A DNA stretch of 64,000 bases from Saccharibacillus nicotianae (GCF_042681745.1 NZ_JBHUGF010000011.1:620001-684000); one strand, 5' to 3'. Shown: positions 25,818-35,028, numbered from the stretch's first letter. Notes: generated by a model from the letters alone, not told the origin. Translations and numbers: made by a program.

Positions 25818-25852
25818 TAAAAAAGCACCCATTCCGCAGAATGAGCGCTTCT
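25818..25852 (-). terminator. Terminator after the aldo/keto reductase gene
   Basis: On the minus strand an AGCGCTCATTC / GAATGGGTGCT hairpin with a TGCG loop is followed by TTTTTT. Confidence 0.8.
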
Positions 25853-25902
25853 TTAACCTATTGATTTCATATATTGATAAGTACAGACGTTATCCTAAAA
25901 TC

Positions 25903-26889
25903 TTAACGATTTAACATTTTCATACTTTCAGGTGCATAACGTTCACCGACAGCAGAACCTTTAGGAGCGGCTTCATCAATCGTTTTCAATTCAGCTTCGG
26001 TTAATGTCACTTGTGTTGCACCGATATTTTCAAGTAAATATTTTGTTCTTTTTGTACCAGGAATCGGAGCGATATCTTCGCCTTGCGCCAGTAACCATGC
26101 TAGTGCCAATTGAGATGGCGAGCAATCTTTCGTTTTGGCAATTTCCTGGATACGTTTGACTAAATCTAGATTCTTCTGAAAATTATCACCTTGAAAACGG
26201 GGAGAATAACGACGGTAATCATCTTCTGCCAAGTCTTCAAATGACGTAATCTGTCCTGTCAAAAAGCCACGTCCTAAAGGACTGTAAGGCACAAATCCAA
26301 TACCTAGTTCACGACAAGTTGGCAAAATCTCGTCTTCTACATCACGACTCCAAAGTGAATATTCTGTCTGCAACGCAGAGATCGGATGTGTCTGATGTGC
26401 ACGACGAATCGTTTCAGCGCCAGCTTCAGATAGACCTAGATAGCGGACTTTACCGGCTTGTACTAGATCGCTCATCGCACCGACAGTTTCTTCGATCGGC
26501 ACATCTGGATCTACGCGATGCTGATAATAAAGATCGATCGTATCGATGCCAAGACGTTTGAGACTGTTATCGCAAGCTTCTTTGACATATTCAGGACGAC
26601 CACTAATACCGGCATACGAGCCGTCTTCATTACGGATATTGCCGAATTTGGTTGCCAGAATAACCTGATCTCGATTTTGTTGTATAAAAGGCCCAATCAA
26701 TTTCTCATTTGCCCCTACACCGTACATATCGGCTGTATCAAAAAAGGTAACTCCATGATCAAGTGCTACTTGCAAGGTGTGTAGTGCTTCTTTTTCATCG
26801 ATCTCACCGTAAAATTCGGACATACCCATACAACCTAGACCGAGTGTCGAGACTTGCAATCCTTGTGAACCTAATTTTCGTTGATCCAT
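25903..26889 (-). CDS. Aldo/keto reductase
   Basis: NADPH-dependent carbonyl reductase of 328 aa with a TIM-barrel fold, close to the YajO/AKR11-13 type. Catalytic tetrad visible: Asp in FFDTADMYG, Tyr in MYG, Lys in ILATKFGN and His in LYYQHRVDP. Cofactor-binding IPGTKRTKYLLENIGA lies near the C-terminus. ATG with CAAGGAG upstream. Physiological substrate unknown. Monocistronic by its position between terminators. Confidence 0.9.
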   Translation of the reverse strand: MDQRKLGSQGLQVSTLGLGCMGMSEFYGEIDEKEALHTLQVALDHGVTFFDTADMYGVGANEKLIGPFIQQNRDQVILATKFGNIRNEDGSYAGISGRPEYVKEACDNSLKRLGIDTIDLYYQHRVDPDVPIEETVGAMSDLVQAGKVRYLGLSEAGAETIRRAHQTHPISALQTEYSLWSRDVEDEILPTCRELGIGFVPYSPLGRGFLTGQITSFEDLAEDDYRRYSPRFQGDNFQKNLDLVKRIQEIAKTKDCSPSQLALAWLLAQGEDIAPIPGTKRTKYLLENIGATQVTLTEAELKTIDEAAPKGSAVGERYAPESMKMLNR

Positions 26890-27290
26890 GAATACAGCTC
26901 CTTGTGATCGATAGAGTAACGGTCTTTATCTATGGTAATAGATAAAAGCACGCCCTTTAGTATTTAACCATTTTCACCCTCGAACGCTTACCATGATAAC
27001 CTGTGCACGAAATGTAAATTGTGTATGTTGTGACATATAACTTTCTTTATTATAGGCTTATTCATCTTACGTATTCAAATCAGGAGAGCAAGACGAAAAA
27101 AAAGTGCTATAGCGCTGTAATTAAGGATATGAAATGCTTACTGCTTGTGCTATAATTAAGAGTCGTAACCACTAATATTTCCCAATATTATATGGACAAC
27201 GATATTAGATAAAATGTTTGTTTTGATAATAGTCGATGTAAAGTGAAACTGCGAATGCAGCAGATTGAATAAAAGAAGAGGTGGATTTCC
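26890..27290 (+). promoter_or_regulatory. Intergenic region with prfA promoter
   Basis: A 400-bp stretch without a gene. The only clear signal is an extended -10 element TG-C-TATAAT at 27148-27156 without a good -35 box, in the right orientation for the prfA operon and about 130 nt upstream of it. I see no riboswitch, tRNA or terminator here. Confidence 0.5.
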
Positions 27291-28358
27291 GTGTTAGATC
27301 GTTTACAAGCATTAGCGGACCGCTATGATAAATTGAGCGAGTTATTGTGTGACCCTGACGTAGCAAGTGATTCCAAGCGTTTGAGAGACTTATCCAAAGA
27401 GCAATCTGATCTACAACCAACGTATGAAGCATATATCGAATACCGTAAAGTAACAGAAGAATTAGATGCGGCTAAAGTAATGCAAGGCGAGAAGTTAGAT
27501 GATGAGATGCGTGAAATGGTCAAAATGGAAATTGAGGAACTTTCAGCTCGCAAAGATGAGTTAGAATCTCAAATTCATATTTTACTATTACCTAAAGACC
27601 CCAACGATGATAAAAACGTTATTGTTGAGATCCGTGGAGCAGCCGGTGGAGATGAAGCGGCTTTGTTTGCGGCTGATCTTTATCGTATGTACACTCGTTA
27701 TGCAGATACACAAGGCTGGCGTGTTGAAATGATGGACGCAAGTACAAGTGATCTAGGTGGATTTAAAGAAGTCACGTTCTTGATTAATGGACGTGGAGCA
27801 TACAGCAAGCTGAAATTCGAAAGTGGAGCACATCGTGTGCAACGTATTCCTACGACTGAATCCGGTGGACGTATCCATACGTCGACTTCAACAGTAGCAG
27901 TAATGCCAGAAGCTGAAGAGTTAGAAATTGAAATCCATGATCGTGATATTCGTGTCGATACGTTCTGTTCAAGTGGAGCAGGTGGACAGTCTGTAAATAC
28001 GACCAAATCCGCTGTACGTGTAACTCATGTGCCTACAGGGATTGTAGCGACTTGTCAGGATGGTAAATCTCAGAACTCGAATAAAGATAAAGCATTGCAA
28101 GTGCTTCGTGCTCGTATCTCGGATATGATGCGTCAAGAAGAAGAAGCAAAATATGCAGGCGAACGTAAAAGCAAAGTAGGTACAGGTGACCGTAGTGAAC
28201 GTATCCGTACGTACAATTTCCCACAAAGTCGTGTAACCGATCACCGTATTGGTCTAACGATGCACCGTCTGGATCAAATTATGAATGGTGAGATCGAAGA
28301 TATCGTATCTGCATTGACGTTAGCAGAACAAGCAGATTTGATGGAAAAAGAGGCATAA
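27291..28358 (+). CDS. prfA: Peptide chain release factor 1
   Basis: Recognises UAA and UAG stop codons and triggers peptide release. 355 aa. The RF1 stop-codon reading motif PxT is present (HRVQRIPTTESGGR), and the catalytic GGQ lies in GAGGQSVNTTKSAVR near residue 231. GTG start with AGAGGTGG upstream. First gene of a block with prmC, which methylates this GGQ glutamine, four bases further on. Confidence 0.97.
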   Translation: MLDRLQALADRYDKLSELLCDPDVASDSKRLRDLSKEQSDLQPTYEAYIEYRKVTEELDAAKVMQGEKLDDEMREMVKMEIEELSARKDELESQIHILLLPKDPNDDKNVIVEIRGAAGGDEAALFAADLYRMYTRYADTQGWRVEMMDASTSDLGGFKEVTFLINGRGAYSKLKFESGAHRVQRIPTTESGGRIHTSTSTVAVMPEAEELEIEIHDRDIRVDTFCSSGAGGQSVNTTKSAVRVTHVPTGIVATCQDGKSQNSNKDKALQVLRARISDMMRQEEEAKYAGERKSKVGTGDRSERIRTYNFPQSRVTDHRIGLTMHRLDQIMNGEIEDIVSALTLAEQADLMEKEA

Positions 28359-28362
28359 TCTA

Positions 28363-29265
28363 TTGGTACAACAGACAGAACAATTTACGATGAAGCCAGA
28401 ACAAAGTATACGGGAAGCCTATGTTGAGGCTTCTTCTTTTTTAAGCGCTCATCAAGTGATGGAACCGGAATCGAACAGTCGTCTTTTACTTGAATGGGTG
28501 CTTGGATTAGAAGGAACTGCTTTTTATATGGCGATGTTTGAACCTTTTCCTTATGATAAGCAATCTCTATGGCAAGAAGTCATTATGCGTAAGGTATCAG
28601 GAGAACCAGCACAGTATATTATTGGTGAGCAGGAGTTTTATGGGGAACGTTTTATCGTCACTCCTGCTGTATTGATCCCTCGTCCTGAGACGGAATTGTT
28701 GGTCGAAGCTGTTGTAAAGATCGGTCAACAATTGATGGAAGAACAGGCAGATCAATCTCCTTTTGTATGTGCAGATATCGGGACAGGCAGTGGAGCAATA
28801 GCATTAACGATTGCGCGTATGTGCCCTACATGGCAAGTATATGCAAGCGATATTTCGCCTGATGCACTAGCAGTCGCCAAGCAAAATAGTATTCAGCAAC
28901 AGACCCCAATCTTATGGCGTGAAGGTAATTTGTTAGAGCCTTTTGCCGGTCAGCATATTGATATTTTGGTATCTAATCCGCCCTATATTCCAGATGCTGA
29001 TATTTTGGCATTGCAACCGGAAGTGAAAGATTATGAGCCGATGACTGCACTCGCAGGAGGACCGGATGGATTAGGCCCTTATCGCATCATGATGGCGCAA
29101 TTAGCTTTGTTGCCTACTTTGCCGAAAGTGATCGGGTTTGAGCTAGGAATTGGACAAGCACAGGACGTAGCAGATATGGTTAGAAGTGCAGGTTACGAAC
29201 ATATTGAGATTGTTGCTGACCTTGCAGGTATCGAGCGGCATGTTATAGGTATAAAAGAACGTTAA
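28363..29265 (+). CDS. prmC: Release factor glutamine methyltransferase
   Basis: SAM-dependent N5-glutamine methyltransferase acting on the GGQ motif of release factors. 300 aa with an N-terminal helical domain (residues 1-100) and a Rossmann methyltransferase domain with motif I DIGTGSGAIAL and the catalytic VSNPPYIP near residue 205. The TTG start is four bases after the prfA stop and is served by AGAGG inside the end of prfA. Next gene is rodA-like; the spoIIR gene expected hereabouts in Bacillales is missing. Confidence 0.95.
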   Translation: MVQQTEQFTMKPEQSIREAYVEASSFLSAHQVMEPESNSRLLLEWVLGLEGTAFYMAMFEPFPYDKQSLWQEVIMRKVSGEPAQYIIGEQEFYGERFIVTPAVLIPRPETELLVEAVVKIGQQLMEEQADQSPFVCADIGTGSGAIALTIARMCPTWQVYASDISPDALAVAKQNSIQQQTPILWREGNLLEPFAGQHIDILVSNPPYIPDADILALQPEVKDYEPMTALAGGPDGLGPYRIMMAQLALLPTLPKVIGFELGIGQAQDVADMVRSAGYEHIEIVADLAGIERHVIGIKER

Positions 29266-29290
29266 GGTTGAACCGGAAAAGGGGGCAGAC

Positions 29291-30472
29291 ATGATCGCCA
29301 AGCTTAAAAGAATAGATTGGAATTTATTTACCATTCTGCTAGTTATGATGGGAGTCAGTATTGCTGTAATTTACAGTGCTACTCATAGTACACCCAAGTT
29401 TGCCAATTCGACAGAGCGGATGATTTTTTACTATATTGCAGGATTTGTGGTCTTTTTCGTCATGTCGATGGTTAATTACCGGTTCTGGCTTAAATATTCT
29501 CTTTATATTTATGGCGCAGGGTTGCTATTGCTATTGTTAGTTATGGTTGTAGGACAGACGCTTAACAATGCGCAAGGCTGGCTTAGTATAGGTGGTCTTA
29601 GTTTGCAACCAGCCGAGTTATTCAAATTGGTATTGATTTTATTTTTGGCTACATTGCTGGCTCGCAAAGAACAATTAAAATTATTATTCTGGCGTGATGT
29701 TACACCATTAGTCGCTATTACATTTATTCCGTTTGCTTTAGTAATGGCTCAAAATGATCTGGGTAACGCGCTCAGTTATCTGATTATTATGATGGCACTA
29801 CTATGGATCGGTAATATCAAATACACACAAGCGATTTTATTTACTTCTTTGGCTGTAGTGATGGTGATTGTTGGGATTCGTAGTTATGTCGCATATCACG
29901 ATAATATCAAAACGTATCTAGCCGATATCAAGCGCGATCACTGGATGGAACGTCTTGATCCGTGGTTAATGCCAGATCAAGCTACAGAGAAAGCGATCTA
30001 TCATACACGTAATGCGAAGCTTGCTATCGCTTCCGGTGGACTAAGTGGAGAAGGATATATGAAAGGAACATCGGTTCAATCCGATCGTGTTCCATTAACA
30101 TATTCAGATTCTATTTTTGTGGTGGTGGCAGAAGAGTTTGGATTTATAGGAGCAGCTATTTTGTTGTTGCTGTATTTCACCTTAATTCATCGCTTAATTC
30201 TGGTATCGTTAGAATGTCGGGAACGAGCAGGGCCTTATATTATTATAGGGATTGTTGCGATGTTGCTATATCAGATTTTTGAAAATATCGGTATGTTTAT
30301 CGGTATTATGCCATTAACAGGTATTACATTACCGTTTATCAGTTTTGGTGGTACATCGCTAGTAATGAATATGGCATGTATGGGATTGGTAATGAGTATC
30401 CGAATTCATAATCAAGAAGATAACGATGAAGTTTCTGTGAATGTCACTCAGCGTTATGCACTCAATAAATAA
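29291..30472 (+). CDS. RodA/FtsW-family peptidoglycan glycosyltransferase
   Basis: SEDS-family polytopic membrane protein, 393 aa with about ten helices. Characteristic sequences: QPAELFKL in the loop after helix 4, VMAQNDLGNALSYLII, and the C-terminal block MPLTGITLPFISFGGTSL. These proteins polymerise lipid II together with a class B PBP; RodA types serve elongation and FtsW types division. The lack of a long N-terminal tail fits RodA, but the call between them is not firm. AAAAGGGGG precedes the ATG. It sits in the place where related genomes carry spoIIR. With mbl in the same window it fits the elongation machinery. Confidence 0.85.
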   Translation: MIAKLKRIDWNLFTILLVMMGVSIAVIYSATHSTPKFANSTERMIFYYIAGFVVFFVMSMVNYRFWLKYSLYIYGAGLLLLLLVMVVGQTLNNAQGWLSIGGLSLQPAELFKLVLILFLATLLARKEQLKLLFWRDVTPLVAITFIPFALVMAQNDLGNALSYLIIMMALLWIGNIKYTQAILFTSLAVVMVIVGIRSYVAYHDNIKTYLADIKRDHWMERLDPWLMPDQATEKAIYHTRNAKLAIASGGLSGEGYMKGTSVQSDRVPLTYSDSIFVVVAEEFGFIGAAILLLLYFTLIHRLILVSLECRERAGPYIIIGIVAMLLYQIFENIGMFIGIMPLTGITLPFISFGGTSLVMNMACMGLVMSIRIHNQEDNDEVSVNVTQRYALNK

Positions 30473-30501
30473 TGTAAATGTAATGAGCAAGGAGGCATGA
30501 C

Positions 30502-31617
30502 ATGATGAACAACCAGACAGAGAATAGCAGTGAAAAGCCTCAAGCGATTCAAGCCAATTCTCTGTGTACATGTTGGGATGTGCGTCATTCAGAGCATATA
30601 GAACAACAATTAAGCGAAGCCGGTCAGATCTTGGCAGATGGTGGTATTGTCGCTTTTCCTACAGAAACGGTATATGGACTTGGAGCAGATGCCCGCAATA
30701 CAGATGCGGTAGCATCTGTTTTTACTGCCAAAGGAAGACCGTCAGATAATCCGTTAATTGTGCATATTTCGCATACGGATCAATTGGGATCGTTGGTGTC
30801 AGAGATTCGACCTTTGGAGCAGACATTGATGGATCATTTCTGGCCTGGGCCGTTAACACTGGTCATGCCTGTACGTCCTAATACGGTTTCTCCGCTTGTG
30901 ACAGCAGGATTAAGTACAGTCGCTATTCGTATGCCAGATCATCCAATAGCATTAGGATTGATTAGCGCTTCTGGATGTCCTCTGGCGGCGCCTAGTGCAA
31001 ATCGCTCAGGTCGTCCTAGTCCAACCACAGCCGCGCATGTAATGGAAGATTTATCCGCTGTTATCGATGGAGTAGTCGATGGAGGCAGTGCAGGGATTGG
31101 GGTTGAATCGACTGTTATTCACGTACAAGATGATCACACCATTATGATTCTGCGTCCGGGTGGTGTGACAGAAGAACAATTGTCCTCATTTGCTACTCAA
31201 GTGATACGTGATCCTGCACTACAAGATTCTTCATCTGAACTTACTCCGCGTTCGCCAGGGATGAAATATACACATTATGCTCCTCAAGGATCGATGACGA
31301 TTGTAATGGGAGAGCAAGACGAAGCAGTTAATCACTATATACAGCAACAGATTGCACAAGCTCAAGAACGTGGCGAGAAAACAGGCGTACTTGTGTTTGA
31401 TGAGACTAACATCAATAGTACGAATACCGTAATATTATCGCTAGGCAGTCGTGATTCTCTTGCTGAAGCAGCGAATCGATTGTATGGAGCTTTACGTACG
31501 CTCGATAGCGAAGGGGTTACATTTATTATGGCGCAAGGTTGTGATCAACAGGGTATGGGAGTAGCGGTAATGAACCGTTTATCCAAAGCTGCAGGCGGTC
31601 AGATTATTTATGTGTGA
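30502..31617 (+). CDS. tsaC: L-threonylcarbamoyladenylate synthase (Sua5 type)
   Basis: First enzyme of the t6A tRNA modification: makes threonylcarbamoyl-AMP from Thr, bicarbonate and ATP. 371 aa, the long Sua5/YwlC form: an N-terminal YrdC domain with GGIVAFPTETVYGLGADA and the KGRPSDNPLIVH motif, a linker with TPRSPGMKYTHYAP, and a C-terminal Sua5 domain of about 130 aa. ATG at 30502 (or 30505) with AAGGAGG. Position corresponds to B. subtilis ywlC. Confidence 0.95.
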   Translation: MMNNQTENSSEKPQAIQANSLCTCWDVRHSEHIEQQLSEAGQILADGGIVAFPTETVYGLGADARNTDAVASVFTAKGRPSDNPLIVHISHTDQLGSLVSEIRPLEQTLMDHFWPGPLTLVMPVRPNTVSPLVTAGLSTVAIRMPDHPIALGLISASGCPLAAPSANRSGRPSPTTAAHVMEDLSAVIDGVVDGGSAGIGVESTVIHVQDDHTIMILRPGGVTEEQLSSFATQVIRDPALQDSSSELTPRSPGMKYTHYAPQGSMTIVMGEQDEAVNHYIQQQIAQAQERGEKTGVLVFDETNINSTNTVILSLGSRDSLAEAANRLYGALRTLDSEGVTFIMAQGCDQQGMGVAVMNRLSKAAGGQIIYV

Positions 31618-31642
31618 AAATAGTGAATACATGCGTCAAATT

Positions 31643-31651
31643 TGGTATAAT
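31643..31651 (+). promoter_or_regulatory. Extended -10 promoter upstream of ywlE
   Basis: TG-G-TATAAT at 31643-31651 without a good -35, about 70 nt before the ywlE start. Confidence 0.5.
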
Positions 31652-31721
31652 GATTGATACGGAATGATTATATTTCCGGTAATCCAAGTCTCACATTATA
31701 ATGATACGGGAGGTACAGAGA

Positions 31722-32309
31722 ATGCATCACATATTGTTCGTATGTACCGGTAACACCTGTCGAAGTCCTATGGCGGAAGGTTTTATGCGTAAGCTTGCAA
31801 GCGAGCGCGGTGTCGATGTGGAGGTTCGTTCAGCCGGTGTAGCTGCTGTAGATGGAATGTCTGTATCCCGTCATGCCGACGCGGTTCTCAAAGATCATAA
31901 TATACATGAACAATTATTATCTTCCTCTTTGACTGGAGCAACTATTCATTGGGCAGATCTCATACTCACACTAACAGGGAGTCACAAGCAACATGTGATT
32001 CGTAATTTTCCAGAGTCGGCAGGCAAAGTATACACGTTGAAAGAATACGCTGAAAATGATCACAAAGTGCTACGCGATCTCAAAGAACTGGACAGCTTAT
32101 ATGCAACGATCGAAATGAATCGTTCATTAGGCGAAGAAGTCAATCCGGCAGATCGTCAGCGTTTGATCGAGATTCAACAGCGGATTCCAAGCTTTGATAT
32201 TGTTGATCCTTTTGGTGGTAGTCGTGATGATTATGAAGTGGCAGCAGCCGATATTCGTAATGCTTTAGAAAAGCTACTCGACAAAATTCAAGCGTACCGG
32301 ACACAATAA
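31722..32309 (+). CDS. ywlE: Low-molecular-weight protein arginine phosphatase
   Basis: Removes phosphate from arginine residues marked by the McsB kinase. 195 aa. The P-loop CTGNTCRSPMAEG has Thr in the position that gives YwlE phospho-arginine specificity; the general acid is in VDPFGGS. Compared with B. subtilis YwlE (about 150 aa) there is an extra stretch of about 45 residues (around LKELDSLYATIEMNRSLGEE) before the DPFGG loop. GGGAGGT is eight bases before the ATG at 31722; an upstream in-frame ATG at 31701 is not preferred. rpiB, which often follows ywlE, is absent. Confidence 0.88.
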   Translation: MHHILFVCTGNTCRSPMAEGFMRKLASERGVDVEVRSAGVAAVDGMSVSRHADAVLKDHNIHEQLLSSSLTGATIHWADLILTLTGSHKQHVIRNFPESAGKVYTLKEYAENDHKVLRDLKELDSLYATIEMNRSLGEEVNPADRQRLIEIQQRIPSFDIVDPFGGSRDDYEVAAADIRNALEKLLDKIQAYRTQ

Positions 32310-32382
32310 GGTAGTCGTTAATTTTAGAATAGATATTGATTTTACGAAAAACATGTCTTATGATGTAAATCATAAGAGAGAT

Positions 32383-32502
32383 CCGATGTAACTGGCGACG
32401 AGAGTGGAGATGAACCACGATGGAGCATCGGAACATACGGCCGGTCGCCTGGGCAAAAGAGCAGACGTGCGATATTTTTCGCGCACGTTGTGCTCTTTTT
32501 TT
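32383..32502 (+). promoter_or_regulatory. ZTP/ZMP riboswitch (pfl motif) with terminator
   Basis: P1: CCGATG (32383-32388) pairs with CATCGG (32426-32431). Then the conserved AACTGGCGA, P2 GTGG (32404-32407)/CCAC (32415-32418), GGAGC, and the signature CGCCTGGGC (32446-32454). GGCG (32394-32397) can pair with CGCC (32446-32449) as the known pseudoknot. An intrinsic terminator follows: GAGCA/TGCTC plus ACGTGCG/CGCACGT and a T-run ending at 32502. In the known class, ZTP or ZMP binding prevents termination, so 10-formyl-folate shortage would switch on the downstream ywlG-glyA genes. Apart from this element the 32310-32644 gap holds nothing I can name. Confidence 0.92.
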
Positions 32503-32644
32503 GTTCTTTGCATGTTATCGTTCTTTCTTCAATCTTGTTGTCGCAGTTAGCCCTATGCTTACGCTATAATAAAAAACGAGTGCATTGTACACGTACCTTT
32601 TGCAGATAGTGAATAAGCTAAGAAAGCACAAGGAGGATTGAACG

Positions 32645-33220
32645 ATGAGTAAACAGGAAAAAATACAACAGATTCGTCTGGATGCCGCAGCCATTGTACG
32701 CGAGCTAGCAGAAGAAGCTGGACTAGGCAGTAACAAGTTGCTGGTGATCGGTGGAAGTACAAGTGAAATCGCAGGCAAGCATATCGGGACAGCAGGTACA
32801 TTAGATGTAGCTGAAGCCTTAGTAGAAGGCATTCGTGAAGTTCAAGCAGAATATGGATTTCGTTTGGCTTTTCAATGTTGCGAGCATTTGAACCGAGCTC
32901 TAGTGATGGAACAAGACACACTGGATCATTACAACTATAATGAAGTCGCCGCAGTACCGATCCCCAAAGCTGGTGGGTCGATGGCAACGTATGCGTATCA
33001 GACATTTGTTCATCCTTGTTTGGCAGAACAGATAGAAGCTCATGCAGGTATCGATTTTGGGGAGACTCTGATCGGTATGCATTTGAAAAGAATAGCTGTC
33101 CCTTATCGACCTTCGATTCGGTTTGTAGGCGAAGCTAGAGTCAATGCAGCTCGTACACGTCCTCCTTTAATTGGTGGCGAACGCGCAGTCTACACACCGA
33201 TGGTTCACGCAGATCGATAA
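32645..33220 (+). CDS. ywlG: TIGR01440/UPF0340 family protein (YwlG)
   Basis: 191-aa conserved protein of unknown function found next to glyA in many Firmicutes. Family features: VIGGSTSEIAGKHIGTAG, the FQCCEHLNRALVMEQ segment with two adjacent cysteines, and GIDFGETLIGMHLKRIAVP. No membrane segment. AAGGAGG precedes the ATG. It is the first gene behind the ZTP riboswitch, so it should be induced by folate one-carbon shortage together with glyA, which is a clue to its role. Confidence 0.9.
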   Translation: MSKQEKIQQIRLDAAAIVRELAEEAGLGSNKLLVIGGSTSEIAGKHIGTAGTLDVAEALVEGIREVQAEYGFRLAFQCCEHLNRALVMEQDTLDHYNYNEVAAVPIPKAGGSMATYAYQTFVHPCLAEQIEAHAGIDFGETLIGMHLKRIAVPYRPSIRFVGEARVNAARTRPPLIGGERAVYTPMVHADR

Positions 33221-33298
33221 GCTCAAATAGGTGATCTATACTTTTAAATAAGCAATCCAAAAGCAGTTATCCAACCGATCTCTAGGAGGAATTAAACA

Positions 33299-34549
33299 AT
33301 GATGGAGCAATTAAGAAAGAATGATCCGGCAGTACTGGAAGCAATGGGACTTGAACTGAAGCGCCAACGCGATAATATCGAATTGATCGCTTCTGAGAAC
33401 ATTGTTAGTGAAGCGGTTATCGAAGCGTTAGGTTCTGTTTTGACAAATAAATATGCAGAAGGCTATCCAGGCAAACGCTACTATGGTGGTTGTGAACATG
33501 TCGATGTAGTTGAAGATATCGCTCGTGATCGTGCGAAGCAATTATTCGGTGCAGAACATGTTAACGTACAGCCTCACTCGGGTGCACAAGCGAATATGGC
33601 AGTGTATCTAGCAGCGCTCAAACCAGGTGATACAGTGCTAGGGATGAACCTTGCACATGGCGGACATTTAACACATGGTAGCCCTGTAAATGCTTCTGGA
33701 TTGTTATATAACTTTGTCGCTTACGGTGTACAAGAAGATACATTCTTAATCGATTATGATGAAGTTCGCAAAGCAGCATTCAAACACCGTCCTCGTATGA
33801 TCGTAGCTGGTGCAAGTGCATATCCGCGTACGATTGATTTTGAAAAATTAGCTGCGATTGCAAATGATGTAGGAGCACTATTTATGGTGGATATGGCGCA
33901 TATCGCTGGTCTCGTTGCGGCTGGAGAACATCCAAGCCCTGTACCTCATGCGCACTTTGTAACAACGACTACACACAAAACACTTCGCGGACCTCGTGGC
34001 GGTATGATTATGTGTACCAAAGCATGGGCGCAAGCGATCGATAAAGCAGTATTCCCAGGTTCACAAGGTGGCCCATTGATGCACGTAATTGCTTCCAAAG
34101 CAGTAGCATTTGGCGAAGCTTTAGATCCTTCTTTCAAAACGTATGCTCAAAATGTAGTTAAAAATGCAAAAGTGCTTGCGCAAACATTAGTAGACGAAGG
34201 ATTGACGATCGTGTCTGGTGGTACAGATAATCACTTGATGCTTGTAGATACACGCAGCGTAAATATCACAGGTAAAGAAGCAGAGCATGTACTTGATTCG
34301 GTAGGCATTACAACGAACAAAAACGCTATTCCTTTCGATCCAACAAGTCCATTTATTACAAGTGGTATTCGTCTAGGAACACCTGCGGCAACATCACGCG
34401 GTATGGATGAAGCAGCTATGGTGAAGATCGGTCAGATTATTGCGATGACACTCAAATCTCCTAAAGATGAAGCTGTTCTTGCCAAAGCAAGTGCACAAGT
34501 AGCTGAACTTACAAGTCAATTTCCTTTGTATCAACAAATGAATTATTAA
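33299..34549 (+). CDS. glyA: Serine hydroxymethyltransferase
   Basis: PLP enzyme converting serine and tetrahydrofolate to glycine and 5,10-methylene-tetrahydrofolate, the main source of one-carbon units. 416 aa, typical. The PLP lysine is in TTTHKTLRGPRGG near residue 226; the N-terminal LIASENIVSEAV and YAEGYPGKRYYGGCE motifs are intact. AGGAGG with good spacing to ATG. Transcribed behind ywlG, probably under the ZTP riboswitch. Followed by a terminator. Confidence 0.97.
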   Translation: MMEQLRKNDPAVLEAMGLELKRQRDNIELIASENIVSEAVIEALGSVLTNKYAEGYPGKRYYGGCEHVDVVEDIARDRAKQLFGAEHVNVQPHSGAQANMAVYLAALKPGDTVLGMNLAHGGHLTHGSPVNASGLLYNFVAYGVQEDTFLIDYDEVRKAAFKHRPRMIVAGASAYPRTIDFEKLAAIANDVGALFMVDMAHIAGLVAAGEHPSPVPHAHFVTTTTHKTLRGPRGGMIMCTKAWAQAIDKAVFPGSQGGPLMHVIASKAVAFGEALDPSFKTYAQNVVKNAKVLAQTLVDEGLTIVSGGTDNHLMLVDTRSVNITGKEAEHVLDSVGITTNKNAIPFDPTSPFITSGIRLGTPAATSRGMDEAAMVKIGQIIAMTLKSPKDEAVLAKASAQVAELTSQFPLYQQMNY

Positions 34550-34597
34550 TTTAAAAGTGAATAAACAGTTACTTATATATCATTAATTTGTACTTTG

Positions 34598-34630
34598 CCG
34601 GCAGAAATTCTTATTTCTGTCGGTTTTTCA
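34598..34630 (+). terminator. Terminator after glyA
   Basis: CCGGCAGAAA (34598-34607) pairs with TTTCTGTCGG (34614-34623), followed by TTTTT. Confidence 0.85.
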
Positions 34631-35028
34631 TTATTTTTTTAAAAAAATTTGAAAGATTTACTCCCATTTAAGCAATTTACCATTATAATAGAAAAGACTG
34701 GGTGGAAATGATGTAGAATTTGTTTTTATCTGGTAAATGTAAGCGTTATATTGATAAACTCATTACGTTTAATATATTTTACTATGTCAAAAATCATATG
34801 TATTTGAAGCGCTCTGAGGGATGCTTAAAGTGTTCATTAGTAAAAAGAAATAATTCGACAGGATATCGGATGAAATTGCCCACAGGGAATGATATAATAG
34901 ACGAGGTTTGTGGGGCAACATAGAATTCCCCTGATCCTTTTGCTTTGTGGAATGGCCACAAAACCTGATGTGATAGCAAATAGGATGTAGCTAATGTTTA
35001 TTATTGAAAAGTACCGGAGGGAAAAACT
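34631..35028 (+). promoter_or_regulatory. upp promoter and structured leader
   Basis: A gap of about 400 nt between the glyA terminator and upp. It holds an extended -10 element TG-A-TATAAT at 34889-34897 and then a leader in which CCACAAAACC (34956-34965) can pair either with GGTTTGTGG (34905-34913, one bulge) or with TTGTGG (34945-34950). There is no T-run, so it is not a plain terminator. A catabolite-type box (TGTAAGCGTTAT, 34738-34749) lies further upstream. No named riboswitch class fits, and no PyrR-binding motif is visible. Confidence 0.45.

Noticed and set aside
34720..34923. 67-codon open frame before upp
   Set aside because: TTG start without a ribosome binding site, overlaps the upp promoter and leader, no recognisable protein character.
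34898..35028. PyrR attenuator upstream of upp
   Set aside because: No PyrR-binding anti-antiterminator consensus and no terminator with a T-run.
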